Assembly: GCF_014217255.1 (NCBI RefSeq)
Contig: NZ_CP059404.1
Location: forward strand, 1,240,001 to 1,304,000
Length of the DNA: 64,000 nucleotides
Direction of reading: 5' to 3'
Origin: Corynebacterium incognita
GTDB taxonomy: Bacteria > Actinomycetota > Actinomycetes > Mycobacteriales > Mycobacteriaceae
Made by a program: the position numbers and the translations under genes. Below the pieces are notes generated by a model. That model was not told where the DNA came from, ran no database searches, and saw only the letters and a program-made list of their open reading frames with translations. Of this stretch, positions 40,632 to 48,907 are shown in pieces; position 1 is the stretch's first letter, and each line of letters opens with the position of its first letter.

Positions 40632-41513
40632 CTAGCCCTCGGGCTGGTTGATGCGGACCTCGATGTTGGAATGACCGACGGTGATCACGTCGCCGTCGGC
40701 AAGCAACCAATTGTCCACCGGCGTCTCGTTGACCGTGGTGCCGTTGGTGGATTCCAAGTCTACGAGCACCGCATCGTGCCCGTTCCACATAATTTCCGCG
40801 TGTTCGCGCGATACTCCGGTATCTGGCAGGCGGAAGTTAGCGTCGTTGGAGCGGCCAATAATATTAGAGCCCTCCTGCACCAGGTAGGTGCGCGACGAGC
40901 CGTCTTGCAGGAGTAACGACACCACAGGGCCGCGCGCATCCTCGCTTGCCGACGCCCCCTGATCCATCACGCTGGCTTTATCTTCCGGCTTCTGCTGGAC
41001 AAACGCAGTGGTGGCGGCGTCTGCATCGTTGTATGGCTGATTCATGTGGGTATTCTCCTGTTCCGTGGACTGTACCGGCGCTGCGTCGTCTTCTGGGTCG
41101 TGCACGATGGCCTCGAAACCCGTGTCATCCTCGGGCTCCGGATCGGCGTATGAGTTGACTCGCAGCTGACCGGTACGCAGTCCCGACTCCTCCGCGATGC
41201 GGACGACGACGGGGCCCTCAAGCGCCCACCCGTGGTTACGGATGAAGCGCCCTAACGTATCGGCGAAATTAAACGGCAAATCTTGGTCCTGCGACAAGTT
41301 CTCCAGGTCCTTGGAGGACACTCCGACCGCGAAGACGTTGGGGACAAAGACGAGCCCTTCTTCGTCCGCGGCGAGGTTGTCCTGGATTTCTTGCTTGAGC
41401 AGTTCCTCGATCTCTTCCGGCACCACCTTGCCGCCAAAGACGTAGGCCATGGCGTTATCGAGGCCGCGCTGCATGGCGGAGTCGAGCTTGGCGAAGCGTG
41501 CCATCACTGACAT
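40632..41513 (-). CDS. fhaA: FHA-domain protein FhaA with DUF3662 domain
   Basis: A 293-aa protein: N-terminal DUF3662 (about 1-125, MARFAKLDSAMQRGLDNAMA, VPEEIEELLKQEIQDN), an acidic linker, and a C-terminal FHA domain (about 205-285; IIGRSNDANF, SREHAEIMW, DLESTNGTTVN). FhaA binds phosphorylated MviN/MurJ and other PknB targets. ATG 41513 follows cgaggt; an ATG three codons later is possible. The open frame further upstream covers the tRNA-Leu and is not coding. First gene of the operon. Confidence 0.94.
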   Translation of the reverse strand: MSVMARFAKLDSAMQRGLDNAMAYVFGGKVVPEEIEELLKQEIQDNLAADEEGLVFVPNVFAVGVSSKDLENLSQDQDLPFNFADTLGRFIRNHGWALEGPVVVRIAEESGLRTGQLRVNSYADPEPEDDTGFEAIVHDPEDDAAPVQSTEQENTHMNQPYNDADAATTAFVQQKPEDKASVMDQGASASEDARGPVVSLLLQDGSSRTYLVQEGSNIIGRSNDANFRLPDTGVSREHAEIMWNGHDAVLVDLESTNGTTVNETPVDNWLLADGDVITVGHSNIEVRINQPEG

Positions 41514-41567
41514 TGCCGGACCTCGATTCTTGTAGGGATGTGGAAGCGTTGTGGTTAAACCTTGTCC

Positions 41568-41573
41568 ATTATA
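41568..41573 (-). promoter_or_regulatory. -10 element of the fhaA-pknB operon
   Basis: Perfect TATAAT on the minus strand, 54 bases before the fhaA ATG. The -35 region is not well conserved. The gap from fhaA to tRNA-Leu (41514-41739) holds nothing else that I can see. Confidence 0.6.
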
Positions 41574-41739
41574 GGTGGCCACTACCCTTATAACGTAGCC
41601 AGCGCCCGGCAGGTTCCCCGGATTGCAACCGATTTGTTGCCTGGCAAGACGCTGTTTTAGCTGGCGATTTGGTGTTTTTAAGCGATTCGCGCTATCTTTA
41701 ACGAGTTGCCACGGACCCCCTGGGTTCGTTTCACACCCA

Positions 41740-41824
41740 GCCCGGGTGGCGGAATTGGCAGACGCGCTGGCTTCAGGTGCCAGTGTCCTTATAGGACGTG
41801 CGGGTTCAAGTCCCGCCCCGGGCA
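41740..41824 (+). tRNA. tRNA-Leu (anticodon CAG)
   Basis: 85 bases: acceptor gcccggg pairs with cccgggc, anticodon stem ctggc/gccag with loop ttcaggt (CAG), long variable arm, T-arm cgggttcaagtcccg. Discriminator A; CCA is not encoded. Confidence 0.97.
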
Positions 41825-41850
41825 CAACGAGCAGTTGAACAAACTGCACC

Positions 41851-41896
41851 ACCGGAAGTAACAAACTCGAAAGGGTATGCTACCTCCGGTTTCTTT
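41851..41896 (+). terminator. Candidate terminator of tRNA-Leu, hit by an IS
   Basis: Arms accggaagta (41851-41860) and tacctccggt (41881-41890) pair at 9 of 10 positions, followed by ttcttt. The IS entered the T tract; without it the tail reads tttcttttgttt. The loop of 20 bases is long. Confidence 0.6.
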
Positions 41897-43284
41897 GGCT
41901 TAAACGACAGAAAGTGTGTCTGGCTCGGCGTGTCGCGTGGGGGTTAGATTTGGCCTTTCTGGATGCCGATTGAGTGGGTGTAGTCGGTGTCGATAGCGTT
42001 GTCGTAGAGGGCTGGTCGTCCTGTTTCGTGGTCGGCTTGGTTCTCGTGTTGGGTCAGGGTGGAAACTTTGGCGAGTTGGTCCTGGCCCCAGTTGGACTGC
42101 CTGGCGATTCGTGCTGGATCGTCGGGCAGTTCGGTTTTTAAGTAGAGCCACCAATCCAGCATCCGGCGTTGTCGTTCGCCTGATCTTCCGCGGTGTGTTC
42201 TGGCAAGTAGTTTGATCTGGGAGTTGATGCCGCCTTCAAGGCTGTTGGTGGTGGATTTAATCCGGTTTTTCTCCAGCACACCTTCTGGTGGGGTGAGGTA
42301 GACAAACAGCAGGTCGGAGCGCCAGAGGTGGTTGAGGCTGTTGTAGGCCTTGCGCACGTTGTGATGTGTCCACGTGCGGGTCCATGTACCTGTTTTAGGG
42401 TCTTTGACCGTGGTTTTCTCGTCCATCCAGGAACGGTAGATCGTGGAGAATTCGTGCAGTTGCGCACCCCATGCTGCTGCTTGGTCCAGGGTGGTGATCC
42501 GGGTCAGTTTCAGCGCCAGTCGGTAGATGGTGCGCCCAGCATCAGTGCGGGGACGTGAGGTGGTGTAGCGGCGTACCACGCGTTGGGCGTGCACGAGGCA
42601 ACGCTGGATTTTCGTGGTGGGCCAGCACTTTTTGATCGCGCTAAACGCTCCCTGGCCGCCATCGATAACGGCGATAAGTGGGGCTTCGATGCGCTCGAGA
42701 AGTCGTTGGTAGTCGCGCGTGGTTTCGTGTTTGCACCAGTGCCAGGCGATGACATGGTCGATAGTGGCGGCAATGATCAAACAGCCGCCGGCGGTATATG
42801 TGCCGTCTAGAAACACCTGGTCGTAGACCCGCCCGATGTGTCCGATGGTTGGATCGGGTACGTCAACGAGCCAGAAGGGTTCGAAGCGGCGTTGCAGTGT
42901 GCGCGGCGAGCATCCCACACGGCTGGCAATGGTATCGAGGCTGGCGCCAGTGGTCAGGTGGTCAATGAAGGCGGTAAAACCCGTGGAATTGGTGATGTCG
43001 ATCCGGCGCTTCACACGCGACGCGCCGCAGTGTTTGCATCGCCACCTGGTAGTTCCTTTGCTGGTGGTGTCGTTGCGTTTCATCTCACCGCCGCAGTGGC
43101 AGCGTGGTTGGTTCTTTGACATTGTGACACCACACCACGCCGCATGTAGCACATCACTGCTGCCACACCGTGGATTTACCGTCCCGGAGCCAGATATATG
43201 CTCCCGGAGCATATACTTCTCTGAAACCTAGAGGTCAACCACTACAAATCACCGAATCCAGACACACTTTCTGTCGTTTAACCC
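41897..43284 (-). mobile_element. IS256-group insertion sequence, related to IS1249 but distinct
   Basis: 1388 bp. Ends GGCTTAAACGACAGAAAGTG (left) and the same with GGG at the right, each continuing to TGTGTCTGG. The 8-bp duplication GTTTCTTT flanks it (41889-41896 and 43285-43292). One transposase gene. The ends and protein differ from the elements at 21024 and 24316. Confidence 0.93.
41944..43122 (-). CDS. IS1249-like transposase, second type
   Basis: 392 aa from ATG 43122, homologous to but clearly different from the two transposases at 21-25.6 kb. It has the N-terminal zinc ribbon (CHCGG, RWRCKHCG), Asp106 in LDGTY, Asp154 in IDGGQGA and Glu in TNSLEGGIN; the block IQRCLVHAQRVVRRYTTSRPRT is shared with the other type. 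The frame extends to 43212 upstream over a promoter-like palindrome (gctcccggagc), so the ATG is preferred. Complete, probably active. Confidence 0.92.
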   Translation of the reverse strand: MSKNQPRCHCGGEMKRNDTTSKGTTRWRCKHCGASRVKRRIDITNSTGFTAFIDHLTTGASLDTIASRVGCSPRTLQRRFEPFWLVDVPDPTIGHIGRVYDQVFLDGTYTAGGCLIIAATIDHVIAWHWCKHETTRDYQRLLERIEAPLIAVIDGGQGAFSAIKKCWPTTKIQRCLVHAQRVVRRYTTSRPRTDAGRTIYRLALKLTRITTLDQAAAWGAQLHEFSTIYRSWMDEKTTVKDPKTGTWTRTWTHHNVRKAYNSLNHLWRSDLLFVYLTPPEGVLEKNRIKSTTNSLEGGINSQIKLLARTHRGRSGERQRRMLDWWLYLKTELPDDPARIARQSNWGQDQLAKVSTLTQHENQADHETGRPALYDNAIDTDYTHSIGIQKGQI

Positions 43285-43323
43285 GTTTCTTTTGTTTCCC
43301 GGTTACTGAGGGGCGAGGATTGC

Positions 43324-43823
43324 GGGTTAAGTAGCAAAAGTGTGTCTCTCGGCGTGTCGTCGGTAGATACACTTCTTTTATCAGAGGGGGCCTTTTCTGA
43401 TGTCGATGTTGTGTTGGTATTCGCATCCGATAGCCTTGTCATAGAGGGCTGGGCGTCCGTTTTCGTTATCGGCGGCGTTGAGGTCTTCTGGTTCTAGATC
43501 GGTAACTTTGGCGAGTTGATCTAGTCCAAAATTGCACTGCCTGGCGATCTGTAGTGGGTCGTTAGGCAGTTGTGTTTTAGCATTGAGCCCCATTCCAGCA
43601 TTTTGCGTTGTCGTTCTTCGCTTCGCCCTCGGTGCATTCTTGCTAAGAGCTTCAGTTGGACTAAAGCTTGCTCGCTAGGTCGGGGTTGGGGCGGGTGTAC
43701 TTTTAACGCTGGCCGTGTGTTGTCGAGGGATAGGAAGAGCAGCTTAGTTCGGGCTTGTGGCAGGCTCTTGAGTCCGAGCAATACGGCGAGCGGCTGTCCA
43801 CATGTTAATCGGAGTGGACCCAC
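43324..43823 (-). pseudogene. Decayed IS1249-like remnant
   Basis: The left end gggttaagtagcaaaa-gtgtgtc (43324 on) is the first-type IS terminus with one A lost. Two overlapping broken frames match the transposase C-terminus: LPNDPLQIARQCNFGLDQLAKVTDLEPED and, shifted, QLKLLARMHRGRSEERQRKMLEW. Further upstream (about 43670-43820) only weak similarity is left. Frameshifts and the missing right end and N-terminus show it is dead. It lies 39 bases beyond the complete IS. Confidence 0.8.
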
Positions 43824-43879
43824 CTGCCTCTACCGGAGGGTTTGCGTGTGATGTTGCGGCGAGGGCAACTTTGTGATTC

Positions 43880-43898
43880 TATATCAATCATGGATATA
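43880..43898 (+). promoter_or_regulatory. Palindrome upstream of padR, candidate operator
   Basis: TATATC-AATCATG-GATATA, perfect 6-bp arms with a 7-base centre, 28-35 bases before the probable padR start. PadR regulators usually bind AT-rich palindromes in their own promoters. Confidence 0.5.
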
Positions 43899-43926
43899 TC
43901 ATTTAATGATCCTTGTTGGCGGGGTG

Positions 43927-44256
43927 GTGTTGTTGGCACGAAGTTCCGGGTTTAGAAGTGGAGAGTTGGCTGATACTGCAGTGCATGTTTTGTTGGCGCT
44001 CGTGCGGCCTCGACATGGTTATGCCGTGATGCAATTCCTTGAAGAACAAAGCCATGGGGCAATTTCATTGGGACCTGCATCGCTGTATAGCACCTTGAAG
44101 AAGTTGTCCGAGGCTGGATTCATTACAGAGTTGGAAAACGACCAGAATCGGCGCGTGTATCAACTCTCTGAGACTGGGCAAAAGATTTTAGGGCGCAATA
44201 TTGAACGTCGGCGTCAACTTCTGGCGATGGCTGATCAAATTTTGGAGGAAGTATGA
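43927..44256 (+). CDS. PadR-family transcriptional regulator
   Basis: Winged-helix repressor of about 109 aa: ELADTAVHVLLALVRPRHGYAVMQFLEEQ, LGPASLYSTLKKLSEAGFI (recognition helix) and NRRVYQLSETGQKIL (wing), then a short C-terminal helix. Start among GTG 43924, GTG 43927 and TTG 43933; sequence before it is not family-like. Its TGA overlaps the next gene's ATG. PadR-DUF2812 pairs are common in Gram-positives and usually self-regulate; signals are unknown. Confidence 0.87.
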   Translation: MLLARSSGFRSGELADTAVHVLLALVRPRHGYAVMQFLEEQSHGAISLGPASLYSTLKKLSEAGFITELENDQNRRVYQLSETGQKILGRNIERRRQLLAMADQILEEV

Positions 44257-44759
44257 AAACGGTAAAGCTGAGTGGCGGGATGGCTTTTAGCCAGGACAGG
44301 GAGCTCGAGACATTTTCGCGCATGGCTGCTCGAGGAAAACGGTTGGTTGGTCTTGGTGCGCTGGGGCATGGCTGGAGCTTTGAAGATGCAGAACCTGAGC
44401 AGGCAGTATTTGATGTGGCCTATGAGTCTGAACCAGACTCCGGATACTTTGAACTGTTCGACAAGGCGGGGTGGACCCCTGTGCTTTCTCATGGGAATAT
44501 GCATGTCTTCAAAGCTGCGCCGGGTACTCCGCCTGTTCATACCACGGTTGAGTCGCAGCGCGACGAGTTGGTTGCTTTGCGCAATTTTTTTGCGCGCTAT
44601 GCTGTCGTCCCGGTCGGGGTTTTCGTTATTGTTGGCGTGCTGACATCCATTGTGGATTGGAATGAGTGGGTTGAGTTCGGTCTGCTTTTCGTGGCCTTCA
44701 TTCCGTTGGTCTATGCCGTGATGCCGTTGATTGCCTATACGGTGAAGTTGTCCAGGTGA
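44253..44759 (+). CDS. DUF2812 membrane protein
   Basis: 168-aa protein paired with PadR. The N-terminal part (residues 15-95) has the DUF2812 pattern: ELETFSRMAARGKRL, GWSFEDAEPEQAVFDVAYE, FELFDKAGWTPVLSHGNMHVFKA. Two membrane helices follow (about 113-133 and 141-163). The ATG overlaps the padR stop (ATGA). Function unknown; such proteins are presumed partners or targets of the regulator in envelope stress. Confidence 0.85.
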   Translation: MKTVKLSGGMAFSQDRELETFSRMAARGKRLVGLGALGHGWSFEDAEPEQAVFDVAYESEPDSGYFELFDKAGWTPVLSHGNMHVFKAAPGTPPVHTTVESQRDELVALRNFFARYAVVPVGVFVIVGVLTSIVDWNEWVEFGLLFVAFIPLVYAVMPLIAYTVKLSR

Positions 44760-44793
44760 CTTGGTTAAGGATCGCGCTGGAATATTCTGAACA

Positions 44794-45503
44794 TCAATGG
44801 GGGTTGCCAGTGCGGTGAGTGAAACCGGAGCGCAGTAGTTCAGGGCTGTGGTTCTCCTGCTTGTGGACAGGGAGGAAAGTTGGATCGTTTTGCAGCTTGA
44901 GCACATAAGCTGTGTGAGTACCATCTGTCATGGCAAGTTGATGCGCTCGGCGGGCAAGGACAAAAAATGTTGGGTAAACGATAGCGGCTGATGAGGCTAG
45001 GGGGACGTAGGCCCACCATGCCTGTGTATCGAGCATGAGGTTCCATGTAAAGTGTCCAGCAAATGCAAGCCCAAGGAAGCCTCCGGCATAGCCGATTCGT
45101 TTGGGCCGGGACCATCCGGCAGCAAAGAGCGCCCAGCCAAGTACCCAGCCAGCGATACCGGTGAATACTACGAGGAGGCATGTTCCGGCGGCAATACGCA
45201 GGAGCCTGGTGTTCCAAAGTCTGCCCTAGTCGGAGACTGGGTCTGTAAGAGCACCCATGAAGCCGTAGAAGATGTATTCTGCGGTTTCGAAGCCGAGGCC
45301 AACTACGGCGCTGCCGAGGAATCCGTGCCATGGGCGGTGCAGTTCACGGAATGTGACCAACAGTAGGAACAGTCCGAGTGCTTTTGCGAGTTCTTCTGGA
45401 TATGCGCCACCCACAGAGGCACCGAGTGCATCCCACTGCCATTAGTCGATAATGCCGGACCAACTTGGCCCGACCATAAAGGCTATCCCGAGTTTTAAGC
45501 GCG
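44794..45503 (-). pseudogene. PrsW-family intramembrane protease, disrupted
   Basis: Read on the minus strand, one frame carries PrsW hallmarks: PEELAKALGLFLLL (EExxK motif), GSAVVGLGFETAEYIFYGF, and after a stop FAGHFTWNLMLDTQAWW (His motif). It is interrupted by TAG at 45226-45228 and TAA a few codons before WQWDALG (near 45439-45441), and the N-terminal part is missing. At least two inactivating changes. It starts to fade near 45500. An intact, different PrsW gene is at 60052. Confidence 0.8.
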
Positions 45504-45710
45504 GTGTTCGGCGTGAGCCGATGCTCTACATCTCGCTCGCCCTGTGGGTGGCCTCGACTAACCTTTCAATCCAAGAGTCATTCGAGCGGAAAACCGCAAG
45601 CCAAGAATCAATGGCACGACTCCGCATGGTTCGTGAGGACACCGGCCGTGACCTTGCCAAAGTCCCGCCGCGGACTTAAAGCCTGGGACATAGTCTTAAA
45701 CGTATGTTCT

Positions 45711-45745
45711 AATGCTCACCTGGCCTTTGCTAGGTGGGCATTTTT
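45711..45745 (+). terminator. Stem-loop with T tail
   Basis: aatgctcacct (45711-45721) pairs with aggtgggcatt (45732-45742), one G-U, then TTT. It has no obvious gene upstream and is perhaps the relict of a lost gene or RNA. Confidence 0.65.
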
Positions 45746-45929
45746 CATGTCCTTCCTTTGTGCTATGCGCTCTCGCCGACCGGTGAGGTGGTGATTCTAG
45801 GGCCGTATTTGTTCCAATAAGGGTGAAGGTGTGGGCGGAATTAATTCTCGGGAGATTTCGTATCCACAGGTCGGGAGAGGCTTCTTGAAAATCCGTGTTG
45901 AGCAGCCATCGTGAACATCACACAACATT

Positions 45930-45952
45930 GCTCCGCTGCGGCGGGGCTTTTT
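45930..45952 (+). terminator. Stem-loop with T tail
   Basis: gctccgc (45930-45936) pairs with gcggggc (45941-45947), one G-U, loop tgcg, then TTTTT. Confidence 0.65.
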
Positions 45953-45997
45953 CGTTTTTACTTACCCCTTGGGACGTGGGTGCGCTGGCGGAAAATT

Positions 45998-46062
45998 TAC
46001 GTAGCGAGCGCAAGCTGGAAGAAATCGGCGTCTGAGAGCACGAGTTGCGCTCGCAATGTAAA
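45998..46062. repeat. Short inverted-repeat element, copy A
   Basis: ttac-gta-gcgagcgcaa (45998-46013 approx.) pairs with ttgcgctcgc-aat-gtaa (46045-46062 approx.). The core 10-bp arms are perfect, the centre is about 31 bases. It resembles the element at 54173-54228 in arms, spacing and outer ttac/gta. Confidence 0.6.
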
Positions 46063-46097
46063 AGTGGGTTATGTGTCCAAGAAGTAGGGTTTTAATC

Positions 46098-47747
46098 ATG
46101 AACCCTATTGACTATGTGCGCTGGATGGGAATTGCCGCGTGGACGTGCGGAGCAGAGATTCCGCGGCGTTCGGTGGTGGTGGCGCCGGGGCCGGTGCCGG
46201 GGCGAATCGTCATTCAGTCCACTGGGGGAAACGCTCAAGTATTGACCGGCATCGAGCGCGAACACATGCACATTCAATGGTTGCTTGGCGGCGCGCCTCG
46301 CGATGAAGGTGCGCTGGACTACGTCTACCACCAGCAGTTAAACATCACGACGCCGGAGGATTGTGACGGGACCTTCGCGGTTGTCGACGTCGCTCGTGTG
46401 GGCGCGCAAGACTACAGCCCGGAGGCGTCGCTGGAGCTCGCACGCCGTTATGGCAGCACGGAAGCAGGCGCTAGGTTAGCGGAGCACATCCCGTCCTGGA
46501 ACAGGGCAGAGCCGCTGGGGCTGCTTGCGCTGGCCGTGCGCGAGTATTTCACGGAAGCTGTAGTCCGCGAGCGCACGAGGGAATTCGTCCGAGCCGCGGG
46601 AGTCTTAGGCTGTGGGCGCCTCGCATATAGCGTGACGAGTTCGTCATCGCCGATGACGCTGCATGCGCTTGCCGGGGAGCCGCTGTTTAGCCGCGACGTC
46701 GTGGAGCACCTCATTGAACGGGCGCAGGTGTTTGCGAATACGTTCGGAAGCGAGGTTGATTGCCACGGAGCATTCCCAGAACTGAGCCTCCACACGGAGT
46801 TTCCTGCCACAGTGCATGAACCGGACGCGGAGGGTATTGCGATTTCGCTGTACCGGATCCCGCTGAGTGCGGATATGCTGCCGGCGCCGTGGGTGGGCGA
46901 GGAGCACAACGTGATCCTGCACCGCGATCCCCACAGCGACAGTGTTCAGGCGCGCGCGTTTGTTCCGGGGGAGAGCATCGTTGATCAGAGGATTCATGTG
47001 GGTGGCTATCTCGACTCCGCTGCGGTTGTCGCTGAAATGCAACAAGACAGCATGGCGGCGGATCCGCACGGGCTTGGTGCGCACGCCACCAAGGAGGTGT
47101 TGTGGGAATCGCTGGCTACCTGGGGGCAGGCGGCCGCTGGTGCTGTGCACGCGGTGCGGGCCAATAACGTGACACGGGTGGGTGATTCGATAGACCAGCC
47201 ACTAATGGCCATCGAGGTGTCACCGCAGGCGCCGGCGGGTGCCGTGGCGCACGACGTGTGCGACGTCCTCGATGCTTTGGGAGTCGGCGCATCGGTGGAT
47301 TTTCCCGTGCAGGTGGTCTCAGAGCCGATCCCGCGCTCGGAAGGGTTGCCCGCCCTGTGGCCGCGGGCGCTGGGCGCTCGGCAGCTCGCTGTGACGGATC
47401 GAGCACTCGCTTTAGCGGCGGTGCGTGCAGTGGTGCGCGAGACGCGTGCGTCATGGGTCGGCGTGCGGCACGAGCGGGATGTGGATGGCGAACACCGCAT
47501 CATGGTGGCGGTGGCGGGGGAGAGCAGCGGCGAGCTCGAGCGGTTGGTGCACGCGAGCGTCGCGTCGAGCTTTCCCGGCGCCCAGGTGACGTGCGAGGTC
47601 ATCGATGCCAGCGCGCTTAACGACGCCGCCGCGTGGATCACCGCCGCGGGCTACCATCCGGTATCCGGGTATTTGCCTGCCTTCATGCAGCTTGAGCGCT
47701 ACGCGATGCCCGGCGCGCCGTACGGTTGTGCTTCGGCGACGATGTAG
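46098..47747 (+). CDS. Large hypothetical protein
   Basis: A 549-aa soluble protein from ATG 46098, with no signal peptide, membrane helix or motif I know. GC-rich codon use matches the chromosome, and the frame is fully open, so it is real. Segments worth testing are the N-terminal MNPIDYVRWMGIAAWTCGAE, SLYRIPLSADMLPAPWVGEE, and the C-terminal ITAAGYHPVSGYLPAFMQLE. The ribosome-binding site is weak (gtaggg). Next to a repeat element and a decayed region upstream; the secreted C39-like gene follows convergently. Function not known. Confidence 0.72.
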   Translation: MNPIDYVRWMGIAAWTCGAEIPRRSVVVAPGPVPGRIVIQSTGGNAQVLTGIEREHMHIQWLLGGAPRDEGALDYVYHQQLNITTPEDCDGTFAVVDVARVGAQDYSPEASLELARRYGSTEAGARLAEHIPSWNRAEPLGLLALAVREYFTEAVVRERTREFVRAAGVLGCGRLAYSVTSSSSPMTLHALAGEPLFSRDVVEHLIERAQVFANTFGSEVDCHGAFPELSLHTEFPATVHEPDAEGIAISLYRIPLSADMLPAPWVGEEHNVILHRDPHSDSVQARAFVPGESIVDQRIHVGGYLDSAAVVAEMQQDSMAADPHGLGAHATKEVLWESLATWGQAAAGAVHAVRANNVTRVGDSIDQPLMAIEVSPQAPAGAVAHDVCDVLDALGVGASVDFPVQVVSEPIPRSEGLPALWPRALGARQLAVTDRALALAAVRAVVRETRASWVGVRHERDVDGEHRIMVAVAGESSGELERLVHASVASSFPGAQVTCEVIDASALNDAAAWITAAGYHPVSGYLPAFMQLERYAMPGAPYGCASATM

Positions 47748-47876
47748 TGGGCGTCGGCAAGCATGTGCTGCAACGAGCGCAACGAACCCGTTGGCGAGGT
47801 TGCGGGCACTAATGCCCGTGCGGCTGCTCTCTAGTCGAAGGTTGTCTCGAGCAGAGCTCAATGTCGAGGGGCGGTG

Positions 47877-48518
47877 CTACATGGTGTAGACCCACGGGGT
47901 GTTGCCCTCAGCGGACTGGGTGATGATGTTGGTCAGCTGCTGCTCGGTGGCCTGGTAAGAAGCTTCCTCGACCTTGAGCGGATCGTTGACGGTAAACGTC
48001 TGGGTCTCGGAGTTGTAGCCCGAGATGTAGACGTAGTGGCCGAAACCGGGGCGCGCCTTCTCGTTTGCGATGACGCCGGTTGTGGTGAGGATGATGGCGC
48101 TCTTGCCGTCCTTGATGTCCTGGATGGCGTTGGTGGCATTGGCGCCCAGGTACTGGGTGCCGGAGACACCGCGGGCATTGAGGATGTTGATCATGTCCGG
48201 GGTCTGGAGGTAGCCGGAGAGGTTGCCGCGGATGTCGGTCATGGCCTGGGCTTGGCTCTCGGCGGTGTAGCTGTCGGGGAGGTTACCACCGTTTTGCAGC
48301 AGTGCCATCAAGATGGTCGCGGGCCCGCAGTCAATCCATTCGGTGCCCTGGTCCTGGTCCTGGTTGATGTACTGGAACTTATGCGCGGTGGCGGCGCTTG
48401 CGGTGGCAGCACCGAACTGTGGGGTTGGGGTGGTGTCGGGGGCGGGGGCAAATCCGCCGGCTGCAGTAGCGGCAACGAGTACGCCGGCGGTGATTGTGCG
48501 CTTGAAGTGAGCAAACAT
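47877..48518 (-). CDS. Secreted C39-like cysteine peptidase
   Basis: 213 aa from ATG 48518 (ribosome-binding site caggagattt). Signal peptide about 1-42 with a cleavage region near ATASAATA. The mature part is a papain-like C39_2 fold: Cys64 in DCGPATILMAL, His161 in GFGHYVYISGYN and Asp179 in VNDP. A KFQYINQDQDQGTEW opening is typical. Secreted members are of unknown target; C39 enzymes in ABC exporters cut leader peptides after GG, but here there is no transporter nearby. Confidence 0.85.
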   Translation of the reverse strand: MFAHFKRTITAGVLVAATAAGGFAPAPDTTPTPQFGAATASAATAHKFQYINQDQDQGTEWIDCGPATILMALLQNGGNLPDSYTAESQAQAMTDIRGNLSGYLQTPDMINILNARGVSGTQYLGANATNAIQDIKDGKSAIILTTTGVIANEKARPGFGHYVYISGYNSETQTFTVNDPLKVEEASYQATEQQLTNIITQSAEGNTPWVYTM

Positions 48519-48907
48519 TGAAATCTCCTGGTAGGTCGGACTCTGGTTGGGGTACCCCACTGGCTGATAGGCAGCATCGCGATAGCGGGATAGCCAGACC
48601 GTATAACACGAAGATTATGTGTGCTAGGCGACGGCGGGTGTCGGCTTCCTGGGATCTCATTTGTCGATTCAAATAGCTCAGTGGGAAGATCTTCATGATG
48701 CGGTGGGGTGATGGACTGTGGTGATGGTGGTGGCGGCCAACAAATTACTTGCGCGTTGAACGAAAAAGAATTTTGGCCCATACAACTGGGAAAACGTCAA
48801 TTAAGCGTCTCATTTAGTGGGATTATTCTTCGCGCTGCAGAATCATAACCGCGGTGTTATTGTTCTTGCGTTCCGCACTCACAGGTACGAAGAAAGGACC
48901 CACAACC
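48519..48907. other. Divergent promoter region between the C39-like gene and phoD
   Basis: 389 bases with no credible gene. It must hold both promoters; TATAAC (around 48602) and AT-rich sequence near 48740-48850 are candidates, but I could not choose a -35/-10 pair. Confidence 0.5.

Larger units (their letters stand above)
45504..46097. other. Intergenic region with terminators and no clear gene
   Basis: About 590 bases. The open frames here have atypical composition and no family resemblance, so I call none. Two hairpins with T tails and one repeat element occur and are listed separately. This may be debris left by IS activity and deletion next to tRNA-Leu. Confidence 0.5.

Noticed and set aside
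45452..45794. Two overlapping plus-strand open frames of 75 and 96 codons
   Set aside because: No family resemblance, poor starts, and they lie in a region of decay next to a broken gene.
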